Shown: piece after piece, positions 43,952 to 52,999 of the stretch | Numbering within the stretch: position 1 is the first letter of the stretch | Layout: the number at the start of each line of letters is the position of its first letter | DNA from: Limnochordia bacterium | GTDB lineage: Bacteria; Bacillota; Limnochordia; DUMW01 | Direction: 5' to 3' | Length of the DNA stretch: 64,000 nucleotides | NCBI GenBank assembly: GCA_023230925.1 | Contig: JALNWK010000003.1 | Coordinates: forward strand, 19,942 to 83,941 | Program-made: the position numbers and the translations under genes | Notes under the pieces: generated by a model | Database searches by the model: none | Told to the model about the DNA's origin: nothing | What the model saw: only the letters and a program-made list of their open reading frames with translations

Positions 43952-44704
43952 ATGCCTAAGGTAGGAATTATGCCCTGTTTGGACCTAAAGGATGGCAGAG
44001 TGGTCAAAGGGGTCAATTTCACAGAGCTTAAGGATGCGGGAGATCCGGTGGAGTGTGCCAAAACCTATTATTTACATGGGGCTGATGAATTGGCCCTCTT
44101 AGATATTGGCGCCACTGATGAGAAGCGGGGAACTACGCTAGGTGTTGTCCGTAGCATAGCCGAGGTGATCCAGATCCCTCTGACAGTGGGGGGAGGCGTC
44201 AATAGTGTGGAATCTGCTGGCGCGGTTTTATCCGCTGGAGCCGACCGGGTGTCGGTGGGTACAGCGGGATTCATGAATCCAAAGCTGTTTAAAGAGCTTG
44301 CGCTAAGTTTTGGCCGGGACAGCGTGGTGGCCGCAGTGGATGTTGATCGAAATCCGCAGCTTCCCTCGGGCTATGAAATATACATACATGGTGGCAAAAC
44401 CCCGACGGGTAGGGACGCACTTATTTGGATGGAGGAAGTACAGCAAGAAGGAGCCGGTTCTTTGCTTGTGACGAGTAAAGCCTGTGATGGAACCGGGACT
44501 GGTTATGATTTGGAGCTTTTGCGCCTAATCAAAAGTAGGGTAGAGCTTCCGGTGATTGCCTCGGGTGGTGCAGGTACCTTTGCGCATTTCCTGGCGGCAG
44601 CCCAAGCAGGGGCAGACGTTCTTCTTGCGGCATCGGTTTTCCATTTCGGGCAGATAGGCATCGGTGAACTTAAAGAGTTTCTAGCGGAGCATGGTTTTTG
44701 TTAA
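43952..44704 (+). CDS. hisF: Imidazole glycerol phosphate synthase cyclase subunit HisF, solitary copy
   Basis: 250 residues from ATG 43952 (GGGAG 8 bases upstream); an upstream in-frame ATG at 43937 overlaps that site and is unlikely. The (beta/alpha)8 barrel retains both catalytic Asp residues: CLDLKDGRVVKGVNF (Asp near position 10) and VVAAVDVDRNP (Asp near 129). It also has the phosphate-binding GGGVN, IHGGKTPTGRDALIW and ASGGAGTFAHF. It normally makes imidazole glycerol phosphate and AICAR with ammonia from HisH. No hisH or other his gene is next to it, so either it works with genes elsewhere or it is a HisF paralogue. TSKACDGTGTGYD differs from the usual TSMDRDGTKxGYD. Confidence 0.9.
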   Translation: MPKVGIMPCLDLKDGRVVKGVNFTELKDAGDPVECAKTYYLHGADELALLDIGATDEKRGTTLGVVRSIAEVIQIPLTVGGGVNSVESAGAVLSAGADRVSVGTAGFMNPKLFKELALSFGRDSVVAAVDVDRNPQLPSGYEIYIHGGKTPTGRDALIWMEEVQQEGAGSLLVTSKACDGTGTGYDLELLRLIKSRVELPVIASGGAGTFAHFLAAAQAGADVLLAASVFHFGQIGIGELKEFLAEHGFC

Positions 44705-44763
44705 AAACGGGAAGGATTTCGGTAAGGAGTGGCGAACCCATAGTATAGTCCGACGGAAAGTTA

Positions 44764-44790
44764 ACCGGTACCATTTTTGGTACCGGTACC
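44764..44790. promoter_or_regulatory. GGTACC-rich hairpin upstream of the oxidoreductase
   Basis: ACCGGTACC (44764-44772), loop ATTTTT, GGTACCGGT (44779-44787), followed by a third overlapping GGTACC (44785-44790) and six A residues. The stem is 9 bp and perfect. It may end hisF transcription, or be an operator or attenuator for the oxidoreductase gene whose ribosome binding site begins 20 bases further on. Confidence 0.5.
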
Positions 44791-44826
44791 AAAAAACAAC
44801 CATTCACTCAAGGAGGATAAGTGACT

Positions 44827-45903
44827 ATGGACAAATTACGCGTAGGAATTGTTGGAGTGGGAGGCATTGCCAACGGGAAGCATATGCCAGCGCTGTCGAA
44901 GGTGAAAGAGGTAGAAATGGTGGCCTTTTGTGACCTGATCGAGGAACGGGCGCAGAAGGGTGCCAAGGATTACGGGGCTCCCAAGGCTACTGTCTACACG
45001 GATTACCGTAAAATGCTCGAGAAAGAGAAGCTCGATGTAGTTCATGTTTGTACTACCAATAATGCCCACAGTCCCGTTACAGTAGCTGCCCTTGAAAGCG
45101 GTTGCCATGTCATGTGCGAAAAACCCATGGCGATCAATACCCCTGAAGCGCAAGCCATGGTGGATGCGGCTAAACGCACCGGAAAGAAGCTAACCATTGG
45201 CTACCAGAACCGTTTTCGTGCCGATTCCCAGCACTTAAAGAAGATCTGTGACCGGGGTGACCTAGGGGACATTTATTTTGCTAAGGCCCTGGCAATTCGC
45301 CGGCGGGCTGTGCCCACCTGGGGAAGCTTCCTTTCCTTTGAGAAGCAAGGCGGTGGTCCGTTGATCGATATCGGGACCCATGCTTTGGATCTGACCCTGT
45401 GGTGTGTAAATAATTACGAACCTGCCTATGCCGTTGGTACGGTATATCATAAACTTAATAGTAAAGAAAATGCGGCCAATGCCTGGGGTCCGTGGGATCC
45501 GAAGGAGTTTACCGTAGAGGATTCTGCTTTCGGTTTTGTCGTATTCAAGAACGGGATGACTGTAATCCTCGAGTCCAGTTGGGCTCTTAACACCCTGCAT
45601 GTGGGTGAGGCTAAATGCATCCTCTGTGGTACCGAGGCCGGTGCCGATATGGATGATGGTCTGCGGATCAATGGTGAAGAGTTTAGTCGTCTGTACACAA
45701 AGAAACCGGACTTTAATGTGGGTGGAGTAGATTTCTACGCAGGAAAGTCCAGTTCTCCTGGCGATGTGGAGGCAAGAAACTGGATCGATTGTGTCCTTAA
45801 CGACAAGGAGCCTGTGGTACAACCTGAACAGGCCTTGGTAGTGACCAAAATCCTTGATGCCATCTACGAGTCGGCGAAGACTGGGAAGCCTTTTTACTTT
45901 TAG
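44827..45903 (+). CDS. Gfo/Idh/MocA family oxidoreductase
   Basis: 358 residues from ATG 44827, with AAGGAGG 10 bases upstream; GTG 44821 is too close to it. The Rossmann motif is GVGGIANGKHMPAL (about 8-21). The conserved catalytic EKP is in HVMCEKPMAIN (about 95-105), and GGGPLIDIGTHALDLTLW (about 179-196) carries the active-site His. These enzymes oxidise or reduce sugar or inositol derivatives with NAD(P). The substrate is unknown. A second, diverged family member lies at 48461-49657. Confidence 0.92.
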   Translation: MDKLRVGIVGVGGIANGKHMPALSKVKEVEMVAFCDLIEERAQKGAKDYGAPKATVYTDYRKMLEKEKLDVVHVCTTNNAHSPVTVAALESGCHVMCEKPMAINTPEAQAMVDAAKRTGKKLTIGYQNRFRADSQHLKKICDRGDLGDIYFAKALAIRRRAVPTWGSFLSFEKQGGGPLIDIGTHALDLTLWCVNNYEPAYAVGTVYHKLNSKENAANAWGPWDPKEFTVEDSAFGFVVFKNGMTVILESSWALNTLHVGEAKCILCGTEAGADMDDGLRINGEEFSRLYTKKPDFNVGGVDFYAGKSSSPGDVEARNWIDCVLNDKEPVVQPEQALVVTKILDAIYESAKTGKPFYF

Positions 45904-45993
45904 ATCCCTTGGGTCACATCGCCCTACGGATCTAGGGGTTCTAGGTCCTTAATGAAGGTAGTCTATCATCTGGACCTTTACTTCAGTATTGAT

Positions 45994-46029
45994 GTTAAGG
46001 GTGGGTAGCATATGCTGCCCACCCTTAAC
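45994..46029. terminator. Long hairpin after the oxidoreductase
   Basis: GTTAAGGGTGGGTAGCA (45994-46010) and TGCTGCCCACCCTTAAC (46013-46029) pair over 17 bp with a single G-T pair. The two bases between are too few for a loop, so the terminal base pairs must open. No T run follows. Confidence 0.55.
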
Positions 46030-46129
46030 ACATTAATGTGATTTCTTGCTTGATGCTCTACTCGGAACAACCTCTTGCACCCTTCGAGTTCCAGTGAGCT
46101 AGCCCTTCAATGCGGGATTTGGGCCGTGG

Positions 46130-47147
46130 ATGTGCCGGTGCCCTGATGAAATATGGTTTAGAGGGGGCGATGGTATAAAAAGTATACAGGGCTATGACGC
46201 TTTCAGTAGAATTGTGCCGATTACCAAAGGGTGGTCAGACGATAAGAAGTATTACATTGAGACATCAACGGGGAAAAGATTACTGTTGCGGGTCATGAGT
46301 TTCTGTGAGTATGACCGCAAAAGGGCAGAGTTTGCAGTAATGCAGCAGCTTGCAGCTTTAGGTGTACCCATGTCACAGCCGATGGGTTTTGGCACATGCA
46401 ATAAGGGAACGAGTGTGTATATGCTGCTGACATGGTGCGACGGAGAAGATGCCGAGATTATCTTACCGCTGATGACAAAAACCGAGCAATATGTGCTCGG
46501 GATCAGATCCGGTGAAATCCTCAGAACGATACACTCAATTTCTGCTCCCGGGGACCAGGAGGAATGGCGAGACCGTCAGAGACCGTCAAGTTAACTGTGT
46601 AAACTCCAAATCCTCCTAAGACTAATTTGTGACCCGTTCTCCAAAGTAGACAGTCAACTGTGAGTATATTGTACCCCAATTGCGCACTCCCCGGTTTAAT
46701 GGTGATGACCACCTCATTGACTACATTGGAGGCAACCGTCATCTGTTAATTGACAGACCGCAATGCTACCAGCACGGCGACTACCACGTAGGCAATATGA
46801 TTATCTCACCGGAGCGCACGCTATCCATTATTGATTTCAACCGCGCCGATTTCGGTGATCCGTGGGAGGAATTCAACCGTATTGTCTTTAGCGCCTCAGT
46901 TAGCCAACATTTCGCCACCGGCCAGCTTAATGGATATTTTGGCGGTAGACCTCCTGTAGAATTCTTCCGGTTGCTTGCCTTTTACATCGCCAGCAATACG
47001 CTCTCCTCGATCTATTGGGCGATACCCTTCGGTCAAAGCGAGATTAACACGATGCTCCAACAGTCACAGGATGTACTGATGTGGTTTGCGAACATGAACA
47101 ATCCGGTACCAACATGGTATCTGAAGGACTTCGGTGTTAACGGATAG
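46130..47147 (+). pseudogene. Aminoglycoside phosphotransferase-like gene, interrupted
   Basis: The first part reads QGYDAFSRIVPITKGWSDDKKY and WCDGEDAEIILPLMTKTEQYVLG, closing with SGEILRTIHSISAPGDQEEW. The second part resumes as RFNGDDHLIDYI, QCYQHGDYHVGNMI (the catalytic HGDxHxxN loop) and IDFNRADFGDPWEEFNRIVF, the metal-binding DFG-like site. Both belong to the phosphotransferase (APH) fold. They are separated by about 110 bases (46569-46685) that carry stops in every useful frame and replace some 13 codons. The N-terminal start is also unclear. The catalytic half is undamaged, but the gene cannot give a full-length product. Confidence 0.85.
46569..46588. repeat. Tandem 10-base repeat at the edge of the APH interruption
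   Basis: GAGACCGTCA occurs twice in tandem (46569-46578, 46579-46588), exactly where the APH reading frame is lost. It is followed by AGTTAACTGTGTAAACTCC, which resembles insertion-sequence terminal repeats (IS256-type ends are similar from memory). It could be a target duplication or the scar of an element that left. Confidence 0.45.
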
Positions 47148-47182
47148 TCGCATATCTCGAAGGACAGAGTAAAGGGACAGTC

Positions 47183-47347
47183 ATGAACAAGTTGATCAAA
47201 GAAGACTACAGCTTTATCGTCACCGTTGTCGGAGGCAAGATGAATGCATCTGGGGTACTAGACTGCCGCAACGGACACGAGGTCGGTGATACATACACCT
47301 GCGAATACGGTTGTCCCGGGCGGGTTTTGCTCGAAGTCTATGTGTGA
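47183..47347 (+). CDS. Small cysteine-containing protein (TIGR04076-like)
   Basis: 54 residues, ATG 47183 with AAAGGGA about 7 bases upstream. FIVTVVGGKMNASGVLDCRNGHEVGDTYTCEYGCPG resembles the start of TIGR04076 proteins (VKITVxx...CxxGHxxGDxFxC....CPxG), which are small and of unknown function. Three Cys in the C..GHEVGDTYTC....C layout could bind a metal. It sits between the broken phosphotransferase gene and a methyltransferase gene, both in the same direction. Confidence 0.55.
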   Translation: MNKLIKEDYSFIVTVVGGKMNASGVLDCRNGHEVGDTYTCEYGCPGRVLLEVYV

Positions 47348-47397
47348 ACTCTCTGCCCCGATGGGGGGAGTGAGGTTCAGACTGGAGGCAGAGAGGA

Positions 47398-48072
47398 ATG
47401 GATGAGGTCGTATCCCACTACGACGCTCTTATCGATGAGAATAACGACCCAGCACACGACGTTGTCCTGCTTCGTGAATACATGGGTAAATGGGATGGTC
47501 AGGTGTTTATTGACGAATTGCGGCTGTCGTCTGCCAAAACCGTCCTTGAAATCGGTGTCGGTACTGGCAGGCTTGCTCTCGATGTATGCGGCAAGTGCAA
47601 GAGCTTTACCGGTATTGATATCTCGCCGAAGACGATCGAACGGGCAAAGAAAAACCTCAAGGGCTTTGAATACACGGAGCTGATTTGCGCCGATTTCCTT
47701 GCGCATGACTTCTCGTCAACCTTTGATGTAATCTACTCCTCGCTAACCTTTATGCACATTCAAGATAAACAAAGGGCGATACGGGAGGTTGCGAAACTGC
47801 TTAATCCTAAAGGTCGCTTTGTACTGTCAACCAGCAAGAGTCAGGAACGTGTTCTTGTTTGTGGCCATAGAAGAATTCCTCTGTTCCCGGCGTCAGCCGA
47901 TGAGGTCAAGCGGTATGTCCAGCGATCGGGACTTGAGATCGAGAAACGGTTAGAAACCGAGTTTGCCTGGATTCTTGTTGCTTTGCACACTGGAGTGCCT
48001 GACAATGCCCCGGGAATACCGCCTAGATTCCCGTCAGATCATACCTGGGGGAAAACACCCATCCTGAAGTAG
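47398..48072 (+). CDS. Class I SAM-dependent methyltransferase
   Basis: 224 residues; GGAGG lies upstream of the ATG. AdoMet motif I is VLEIGVGTGRLALDV (about 50-64), motif II is GIDISPKTIERAKKN, and FDVIYSSLTFMHIQDKQRAIREVAKLL gives motifs IV-V. It is a small-molecule type methyltransferase similar to those encoded near resistance genes in clostridia. The target is unknown. The ORF is intact although the neighbouring phosphotransferase gene is broken. Confidence 0.88.
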   Translation: MDEVVSHYDALIDENNDPAHDVVLLREYMGKWDGQVFIDELRLSSAKTVLEIGVGTGRLALDVCGKCKSFTGIDISPKTIERAKKNLKGFEYTELICADFLAHDFSSTFDVIYSSLTFMHIQDKQRAIREVAKLLNPKGRFVLSTSKSQERVLVCGHRRIPLFPASADEVKRYVQRSGLEIEKRLETEFAWILVALHTGVPDNAPGIPPRFPSDHTWGKTPILK

Positions 48073-48365
48073 CCAAAGTCCCTTCTGTTTCTTCATCTTT
48101 TGCAGATATGACGCCGAGAACCAGGTTATCATTCGATGATATCCGATTCGTCCATCCATGGTTTTACCTATGTAGCAAAGGCAAACCAGGGCCACGACTG
48201 GACGAAAAGCTGTGCCGAACTCTTCTGTCGGATTTCTCACTGACTCGTTCGTATACATACTTGGTGCTGCCTATGTTCTGAGTGCCCCGCCGCATAGCGT
48301 GTTCCCCATAGGTACTTTTCTGTAGCCAAGGCATTACTATTCGAGGCGTGATTTCTCGTGAGACT
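48073..48365. other. Non-coding gap between converging genes
   Basis: Together with the hairpin that follows, this gap separates the methyltransferase gene from the end of the minus-strand oxidoreductase gene. No gene recognised. Confidence 0.4.
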
Positions 48366-48414
48366 AAGAGAGCAGATATCCACCACACTAGTGTGATAGG
48401 ATGTCTGCTCTCTT
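48366..48414. terminator. Bidirectional hairpin before the minus-strand oxidoreductase
   Basis: AAGAGAGCAGATATCC (48366-48381) and GGATGTCTGCTCTCTT (48399-48414) pair over 16 bp with one mismatch or wobble. The loop contains a smaller palindrome, CACACTAGTGTG. It lies 46 bases beyond the end of the minus-strand gene. Confidence 0.6.
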
Positions 48415-48460
48415 GCCGATATCATCGGTTCGGTATGCTCTTGCCTGAATCCTTGTGGCC

Positions 48461-49657
48461 TTAGGCCAACTGGGCCAAATAGTCCTCCCAGATAAAAGCT
48501 TTGTCGGGGTTGTGCTTCCGCTCATCGGCGCGAAGCTCTTCTAAGAGGGTGTCGAAATCATTCTCGGCCACGGGGAAGCTTACGGCCTCTTGCTTGACCA
48601 TACTATAGAGCATCGCATTAGCCAGCTGAATAGACTTAATTCCTTCGGTGCCCGGTGCGATGAGCTCTTCTTTCCCTAAAATGGTGTTGATCACGTTTTG
48701 CGTGATATATCGATGGCCGCTTGGTGTACGGTCGATGGGCACTTCGTTTCTTTGAGGTGCTTTTCCGTAGAAAGCTTTGGTGCTATTGTCGATGATTGCC
48801 TGTACCGGTTTTTCGGTGCTCCACAGGCTAACGTTTCCATGTTCATATACGAGCTTGCCGTTTTCCGCGGTGATCTCCAGGCGGTTTGTACCTGGAAAAT
48901 CTGCCGTGGAGGTAATAAAGGATGCCGTTGCGCCGTTAGCCATTTTCATTAATACCGATATATCATCTTCCACAGTAATATCGTGCCATTTGCCCAAGTA
49001 ACCCAAGGCATATAATTCTTGGGGTAAGCCGAAGAACCACTGGAAGAGGTCTAGGTTGTGGGGGCATTGGTTCATTAGTACGCCGCCGCCTTCACCGTTC
49101 CAGTTTCCCCGCCACTGTCCTGAATTATAGTAGTGTTGCGTACGGAACCAGTCCGTGATAATCCAGTTGATCCGACGGATATCCCCCAAGGTCCCATCCG
49201 TCAGAAGCTCCTTGATCTTAATAAAAGCGGCATGGGTACGCTGCTGGAACATAGCGGCAAAGACGACTTTGGAGTTAGCATGGGCTTCATTGATGCTCCT
49301 TGCTTCTCGGGCTGTGATGGCTACCGGTTTCTCGCAGATGACGTGGATACCCCGCTTAAAGGCAGCTATGGCCATTTCGGGATGAAAGTAGTGGGGTACT
49401 GCAATAATCACAGCATCGATGAGTCCACTGTCTAGCATCTTGGTATAATCGGTAAAACGCGCGATGTCCTCTGTATGTTTTTTAGTGGTCACTATTTCAT
49501 GATCAAAATCTGCTGGTGGTTTTGCCAGCCTGTCAAACCTACTAGGGTCAACATCACAGATGGCGGTGAGAACTGCCCCTTCCAGTTCGGGGAAGTAAGC
49601 ATAGTGGGCTGCACCCATATTACCTAATCCAATAATACCGAAACGAACTTGCTTCAT
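48461..49657 (-). CDS. Gfo/Idh/MocA family oxidoreductase
   Basis: 398 residues from ATG 49657, with AGGAGG 10 bases upstream; the frame is open to 49729 but without such a site. Rossmann motif GLGNMGAAHYAYFPEL (about 9-24), EKP in HVICEKPVAIT (about 111), and GEGGGVLMNQCPHNLDLFQWFFG with the active-site His. An NAD(P)-dependent sugar or cyclitol dehydrogenase of unknown substrate. It is 40 residues longer than the family member at 44827, mainly at the C-terminus. It is monocistronic, ending at the hairpin 48366-48414. Confidence 0.92.
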   Translation of the reverse strand: MKQVRFGIIGLGNMGAAHYAYFPELEGAVLTAICDVDPSRFDRLAKPPADFDHEIVTTKKHTEDIARFTDYTKMLDSGLIDAVIIAVPHYFHPEMAIAAFKRGIHVICEKPVAITAREARSINEAHANSKVVFAAMFQQRTHAAFIKIKELLTDGTLGDIRRINWIITDWFRTQHYYNSGQWRGNWNGEGGGVLMNQCPHNLDLFQWFFGLPQELYALGYLGKWHDITVEDDISVLMKMANGATASFITSTADFPGTNRLEITAENGKLVYEHGNVSLWSTEKPVQAIIDNSTKAFYGKAPQRNEVPIDRTPSGHRYITQNVINTILGKEELIAPGTEGIKSIQLANAMLYSMVKQEAVSFPVAENDFDTLLEELRADERKHNPDKAFIWEDYLAQLA

Positions 49658-49954
49658 GGGATAAATGCCTCCTAGGAATTCTTGTACCGTATAGACTATT
49701 CTAGGCACGAGGGGGAAATCCTTCCCCAATGTTTGACCCCAAGTTTACATTAGAACCGTATTCCCGGGGAGCTATCAGGGAAACAATATGGGTAGCCTAC
49801 GATGACCTTGGCTAAACACTAGTCCACATGCTTCTACTAAAGTGATTCAAACCTTTACTGTAGTTGACTAAGTCTCGATAAAACCGTAACATTAAATTTG
49901 GATTGTATTACTCGGCTTAGATGTGGACCAATCAGTTTCAGGTAAGGAGTTGCG

Positions 49955-51679
49955 ATGATGAACCACCTTGAAAAATATACTACGTGGCTTAATAGCCCTA
50001 ATGTTGACGAGCTGACCAAGGAAGAACTGCGGGAGATAAAGGACGATGAGGCAAGTATTGAGGAACGTTTTTGGTGTAATTTAGAGTTTGGGACCGGGGG
50101 CTTGCGGGGGATTATCGGGGCGGGTACTAACCGAATGAATAAGTATATGGTTCGCTGGGCCACCCAGGGTGTGGCTAATATGCTTTGCAGAGCACAGGAG
50201 GAACCTAGAATGGTCATCGCCTATGATACCCGCTATTGTTCCTTTGAGTTTGCCTGGGAGGCAAGCCGTGTATTGGTGGCCAATGGAGTTGAAGTGTGGC
50301 TTTTTCCTGAGCCGGTACCCACGCCCTTACTCTCCTTTGCGGTACGCCATCTTTTGGCCCAGGCAGGAATCATGATTACGGCAAGTCACAATCCAGCGGA
50401 GTACAACGGATACAAAGTCTATGGTCCCGATGGATGTCAGCTGGTTTCATCCTCCGCCCTTGCGGTGATCGATGAATTGGGCAAATTGGACATCTTCTCT
50501 GATGTACGGGTTGCCGACGCTGAAGTAGCCAAGTCCAGGGTCAAAATGAATCTTGATCCTGTTACCGCAGACTATCTCCAAAGGGTGCGCGGACTTTGCT
50601 TTAATGCCGAAACCATCCAAAAGGGTTCCGAATCCTTCTCAGTAGTATATACACCTTTACATGGTGCTGGTAGGAAACTGGTGCCTGAGGCGATGGGGCA
50701 GTTGGGTGTAGAAAAACTATACCTTGTGGATGAGCAAATGGTACCCGATCCCGCTTTCCCCACGGTGAAAAGTCCTAATCCCGAGGATACCAATGTCTTT
50801 GCCTTGGGACTATCCTTGGCTCGAAAACATGACGCATCACTGGTTTTGGCTACAGATCCCGATTGCGACCGGGTGGGTGTATATGCGAAACATCAAGGGG
50901 ATTACGTCTTCATAACAGGCAACCAGATCGGAGTTCTGCTGTCTGATTACATTCTATTACAACACCAACGCCGGGGAACCCTACCCTCAAATGGTGTGGT
51001 CATCAAGACAGTGGTGACAACGGAGCTAGTGCGGGCCGTGGCCGCAGACTACGGTGTGGAAGTGGTGGATACCCTTACCGGCTTTAAATACATCGGGGAG
51101 CTGATGGGCAAGTACGAAAGTACAGGTGAGCGGACTTTTCTTTTTGGTTTTGAAGAGAGCCATGGATATTTGGCCGGGGATTTCGTCCGGGACAAGGATG
51201 CGGTTATCGCTAGTACGCTGATTGTGGAGATGGCCGGGTATTACCAGTCTATGGGGATGACCTTGGTTGATCGTCTTGGGCAGATCATGGCCAAATATGG
51301 CTATTACTCGGAAACCCTGCGGTCCATGACCATGCCCGGTATGGCGGGTCAGCAAAGTATCAAGGGGATCATGGAGTACCTCCGGGGGGAGTGTGAACAG
51401 GAAATCCTTGGCATGCCCGTGATACGTCACGCGGATTTCCTTACATCCACCATGCGTACCGCTGATGGTCAGACGCACAGGATTGATCTGCCCAAATCTG
51501 ATGTGCTTCAGTTCTCTTTGGTAAACGACACTCTTCTAACAGTGCGACCTTCAGGGACCGAGCCGAAAATCAAGCTGTATTTTGCCTCCAAAGGTGATAG
51601 TCTCGCCGAGTCTCAGGAAAAATTGAAGGTAATTGAGGATGAAACGGTGAAGTTGATCAGTAAGATGGCAATATGTTAA
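49955..51679 (+). CDS. Phosphohexomutase (phosphoglucomutase/phosphomannomutase)
   Basis: 574 residues, ATG with AAGGAG upstream. The four signature elements of the alpha-D-phosphohexomutase family are present. GIMITASHNPAEYNGYK carries the phosphoserine (about 146). DPDCDRVG is the Mg loop (about 301), GFEESHGY is the sugar-binding loop (about 394), and RPSGTEPKIKLYF is the phosphate-binding loop (about 531). The length and FGTGGLRGIIGAGTNRMN near the N-terminus match the PgcA-type bacterial enzymes that interconvert glucose 6- and 1-phosphate. First gene of a four-gene run. Confidence 0.93.
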   Translation: MMNHLEKYTTWLNSPNVDELTKEELREIKDDEASIEERFWCNLEFGTGGLRGIIGAGTNRMNKYMVRWATQGVANMLCRAQEEPRMVIAYDTRYCSFEFAWEASRVLVANGVEVWLFPEPVPTPLLSFAVRHLLAQAGIMITASHNPAEYNGYKVYGPDGCQLVSSSALAVIDELGKLDIFSDVRVADAEVAKSRVKMNLDPVTADYLQRVRGLCFNAETIQKGSESFSVVYTPLHGAGRKLVPEAMGQLGVEKLYLVDEQMVPDPAFPTVKSPNPEDTNVFALGLSLARKHDASLVLATDPDCDRVGVYAKHQGDYVFITGNQIGVLLSDYILLQHQRRGTLPSNGVVIKTVVTTELVRAVAADYGVEVVDTLTGFKYIGELMGKYESTGERTFLFGFEESHGYLAGDFVRDKDAVIASTLIVEMAGYYQSMGMTLVDRLGQIMAKYGYYSETLRSMTMPGMAGQQSIKGIMEYLRGECEQEILGMPVIRHADFLTSTMRTADGQTHRIDLPKSDVLQFSLVNDTLLTVRPSGTEPKIKLYFASKGDSLAESQEKLKVIEDETVKLISKMAIC

Positions 51680-51708
51680 CAACTGCCTTGGAAATGGAGT
51701 GACATAAA

Positions 51709-52986
51709 GTGGAGTGTAAGCAGAAAGAAGCACGAGGGTTACTGAAGCAGTTTAAAGGGGACAACTACGCCTTCGGAATCGGTGCCCTGGATCAAGTGGG
51801 AGTCTATGCCCGTCAACTAGGTAGACGGGTATTGGTGATTGCCAATGATTCAAAGTGGCTGCAACCTACGGTAAAGCGAATCCTTAACCTATTAGAGGAA
51901 GAAGGCTGTGTTGTCTGTGGTTGTGTTCAAGGCGCCTTACCCAACGCGCCCAAGGAAGATGTATATAGGCTAGAAGGACAGATCCTTCATGCAAACCCTG
52001 ATTGCCTTGTGGCCATTGGTGGGGGAAGTACTATTGATGCTGTGAAAGCAGCTAATACGTTGGCTTGCCTAGGAACCCACAGCGGGGATATTGAGGATTA
52101 CTTTGGCACAGGACTAGTGACTGAGGTTTCTCAGAAGTTGGGGAAGAACCTACTACCTATGGTTGCGGTGCAGACTGCAGCTAGTTCCGGGGCCCACTTG
52201 ACCAAGTACTCCAATATAACCGACCCGATGCAAGGACAGAAGAAACTGATCGTTGATGATGCAGTTGTTCCGGCCAGAGCCGTGTTCGATTATGGTCTTA
52301 CCGTTACCACACCCTATGAAACAACTTTAGATGGGGCCTTTGATGGGTTGGCCCATTGCTTGGAAGTGTTTTTCGGAGCCCCAGAGGCTAAATACGATCA
52401 GATTGCGGAGATCGCCCTGCTAGGTATCGAACTAGTGACCGATGCGGTAACCAGTGTGGCCAAGGATCAAGCAAACAAGAAGGCGCGGGAATCCCTTGGA
52501 TTAGCCACGGATTTAGGTGCCTACGCGATTATGGTTGGTGGTACCAACGGCGCACATCTAACCAGTTTTTCGCTAGTCGATGTGACCAGTCATGGGCGGG
52601 CTTGTGCTATCATGAATCCATACTACACAGTGTTTTTTGCCCCAAGTATCGAAAAACAGCTTAGAGCAGTAGGTGAGGTCCTGCAACAGGCTGGCCTGAT
52701 CACTGATGAACTGGATGGTCTTACTGGCCGGGAACTAGGTATCGCAGTGGCCTCGGGTTTGGTTGGCTTGAGTAAAAGAGTCGGTTTCCCGACCACATTA
52801 GCTGATCTTCCGGGTTTTAGTGATGAACACATTGCCCGGGCCCTGACGGCAGCAAAGGATCCAAAACTAGAGATGAAACTAAAGAATATGCCTGTGTCTC
52901 TTAGTGCCGGGCTTGTCGATGAGTACATGGGACCAATACTACAGGCTGCAAAAAGCGGCGACTTTGCATTAATAAAAAATCTATAA
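51709..52986 (+). CDS. Iron-containing alcohol dehydrogenase
   Basis: 425 residues from GTG 51709 (GGAG upstream), 29 bases after the mutase gene. NAD binding: VAIGGGSTIDAVKAAN (about 102-117). Substrate and metal region: LPMVAVQTAASSGAHLTKYSN. Metal ligands: the Asp and His in DGAFDGLAHCLEVFF and the His in GAHLTSFSLVDVTSHGRA, as in group III (iron-dependent) alcohol dehydrogenases. It reduces or oxidises a small alcohol or semialdehyde. Substrate not defined. Confidence 0.92.
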   Translation: MECKQKEARGLLKQFKGDNYAFGIGALDQVGVYARQLGRRVLVIANDSKWLQPTVKRILNLLEEEGCVVCGCVQGALPNAPKEDVYRLEGQILHANPDCLVAIGGGSTIDAVKAANTLACLGTHSGDIEDYFGTGLVTEVSQKLGKNLLPMVAVQTAASSGAHLTKYSNITDPMQGQKKLIVDDAVVPARAVFDYGLTVTTPYETTLDGAFDGLAHCLEVFFGAPEAKYDQIAEIALLGIELVTDAVTSVAKDQANKKARESLGLATDLGAYAIMVGGTNGAHLTSFSLVDVTSHGRACAIMNPYYTVFFAPSIEKQLRAVGEVLQQAGLITDELDGLTGRELGIAVASGLVGLSKRVGFPTTLADLPGFSDEHIARALTAAKDPKLEMKLKNMPVSLSAGLVDEYMGPILQAAKSGDFALIKNL

Positions 52987-52999
52987 TGGAGAGAAGGCG

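Noticed and set aside
45262..45822. 186-codon minus-strand open frame inside the oxidoreductase gene
   Set aside because: Antisense to an unmistakable Gfo/Idh/MocA gene; no ribosome binding site and no family features.
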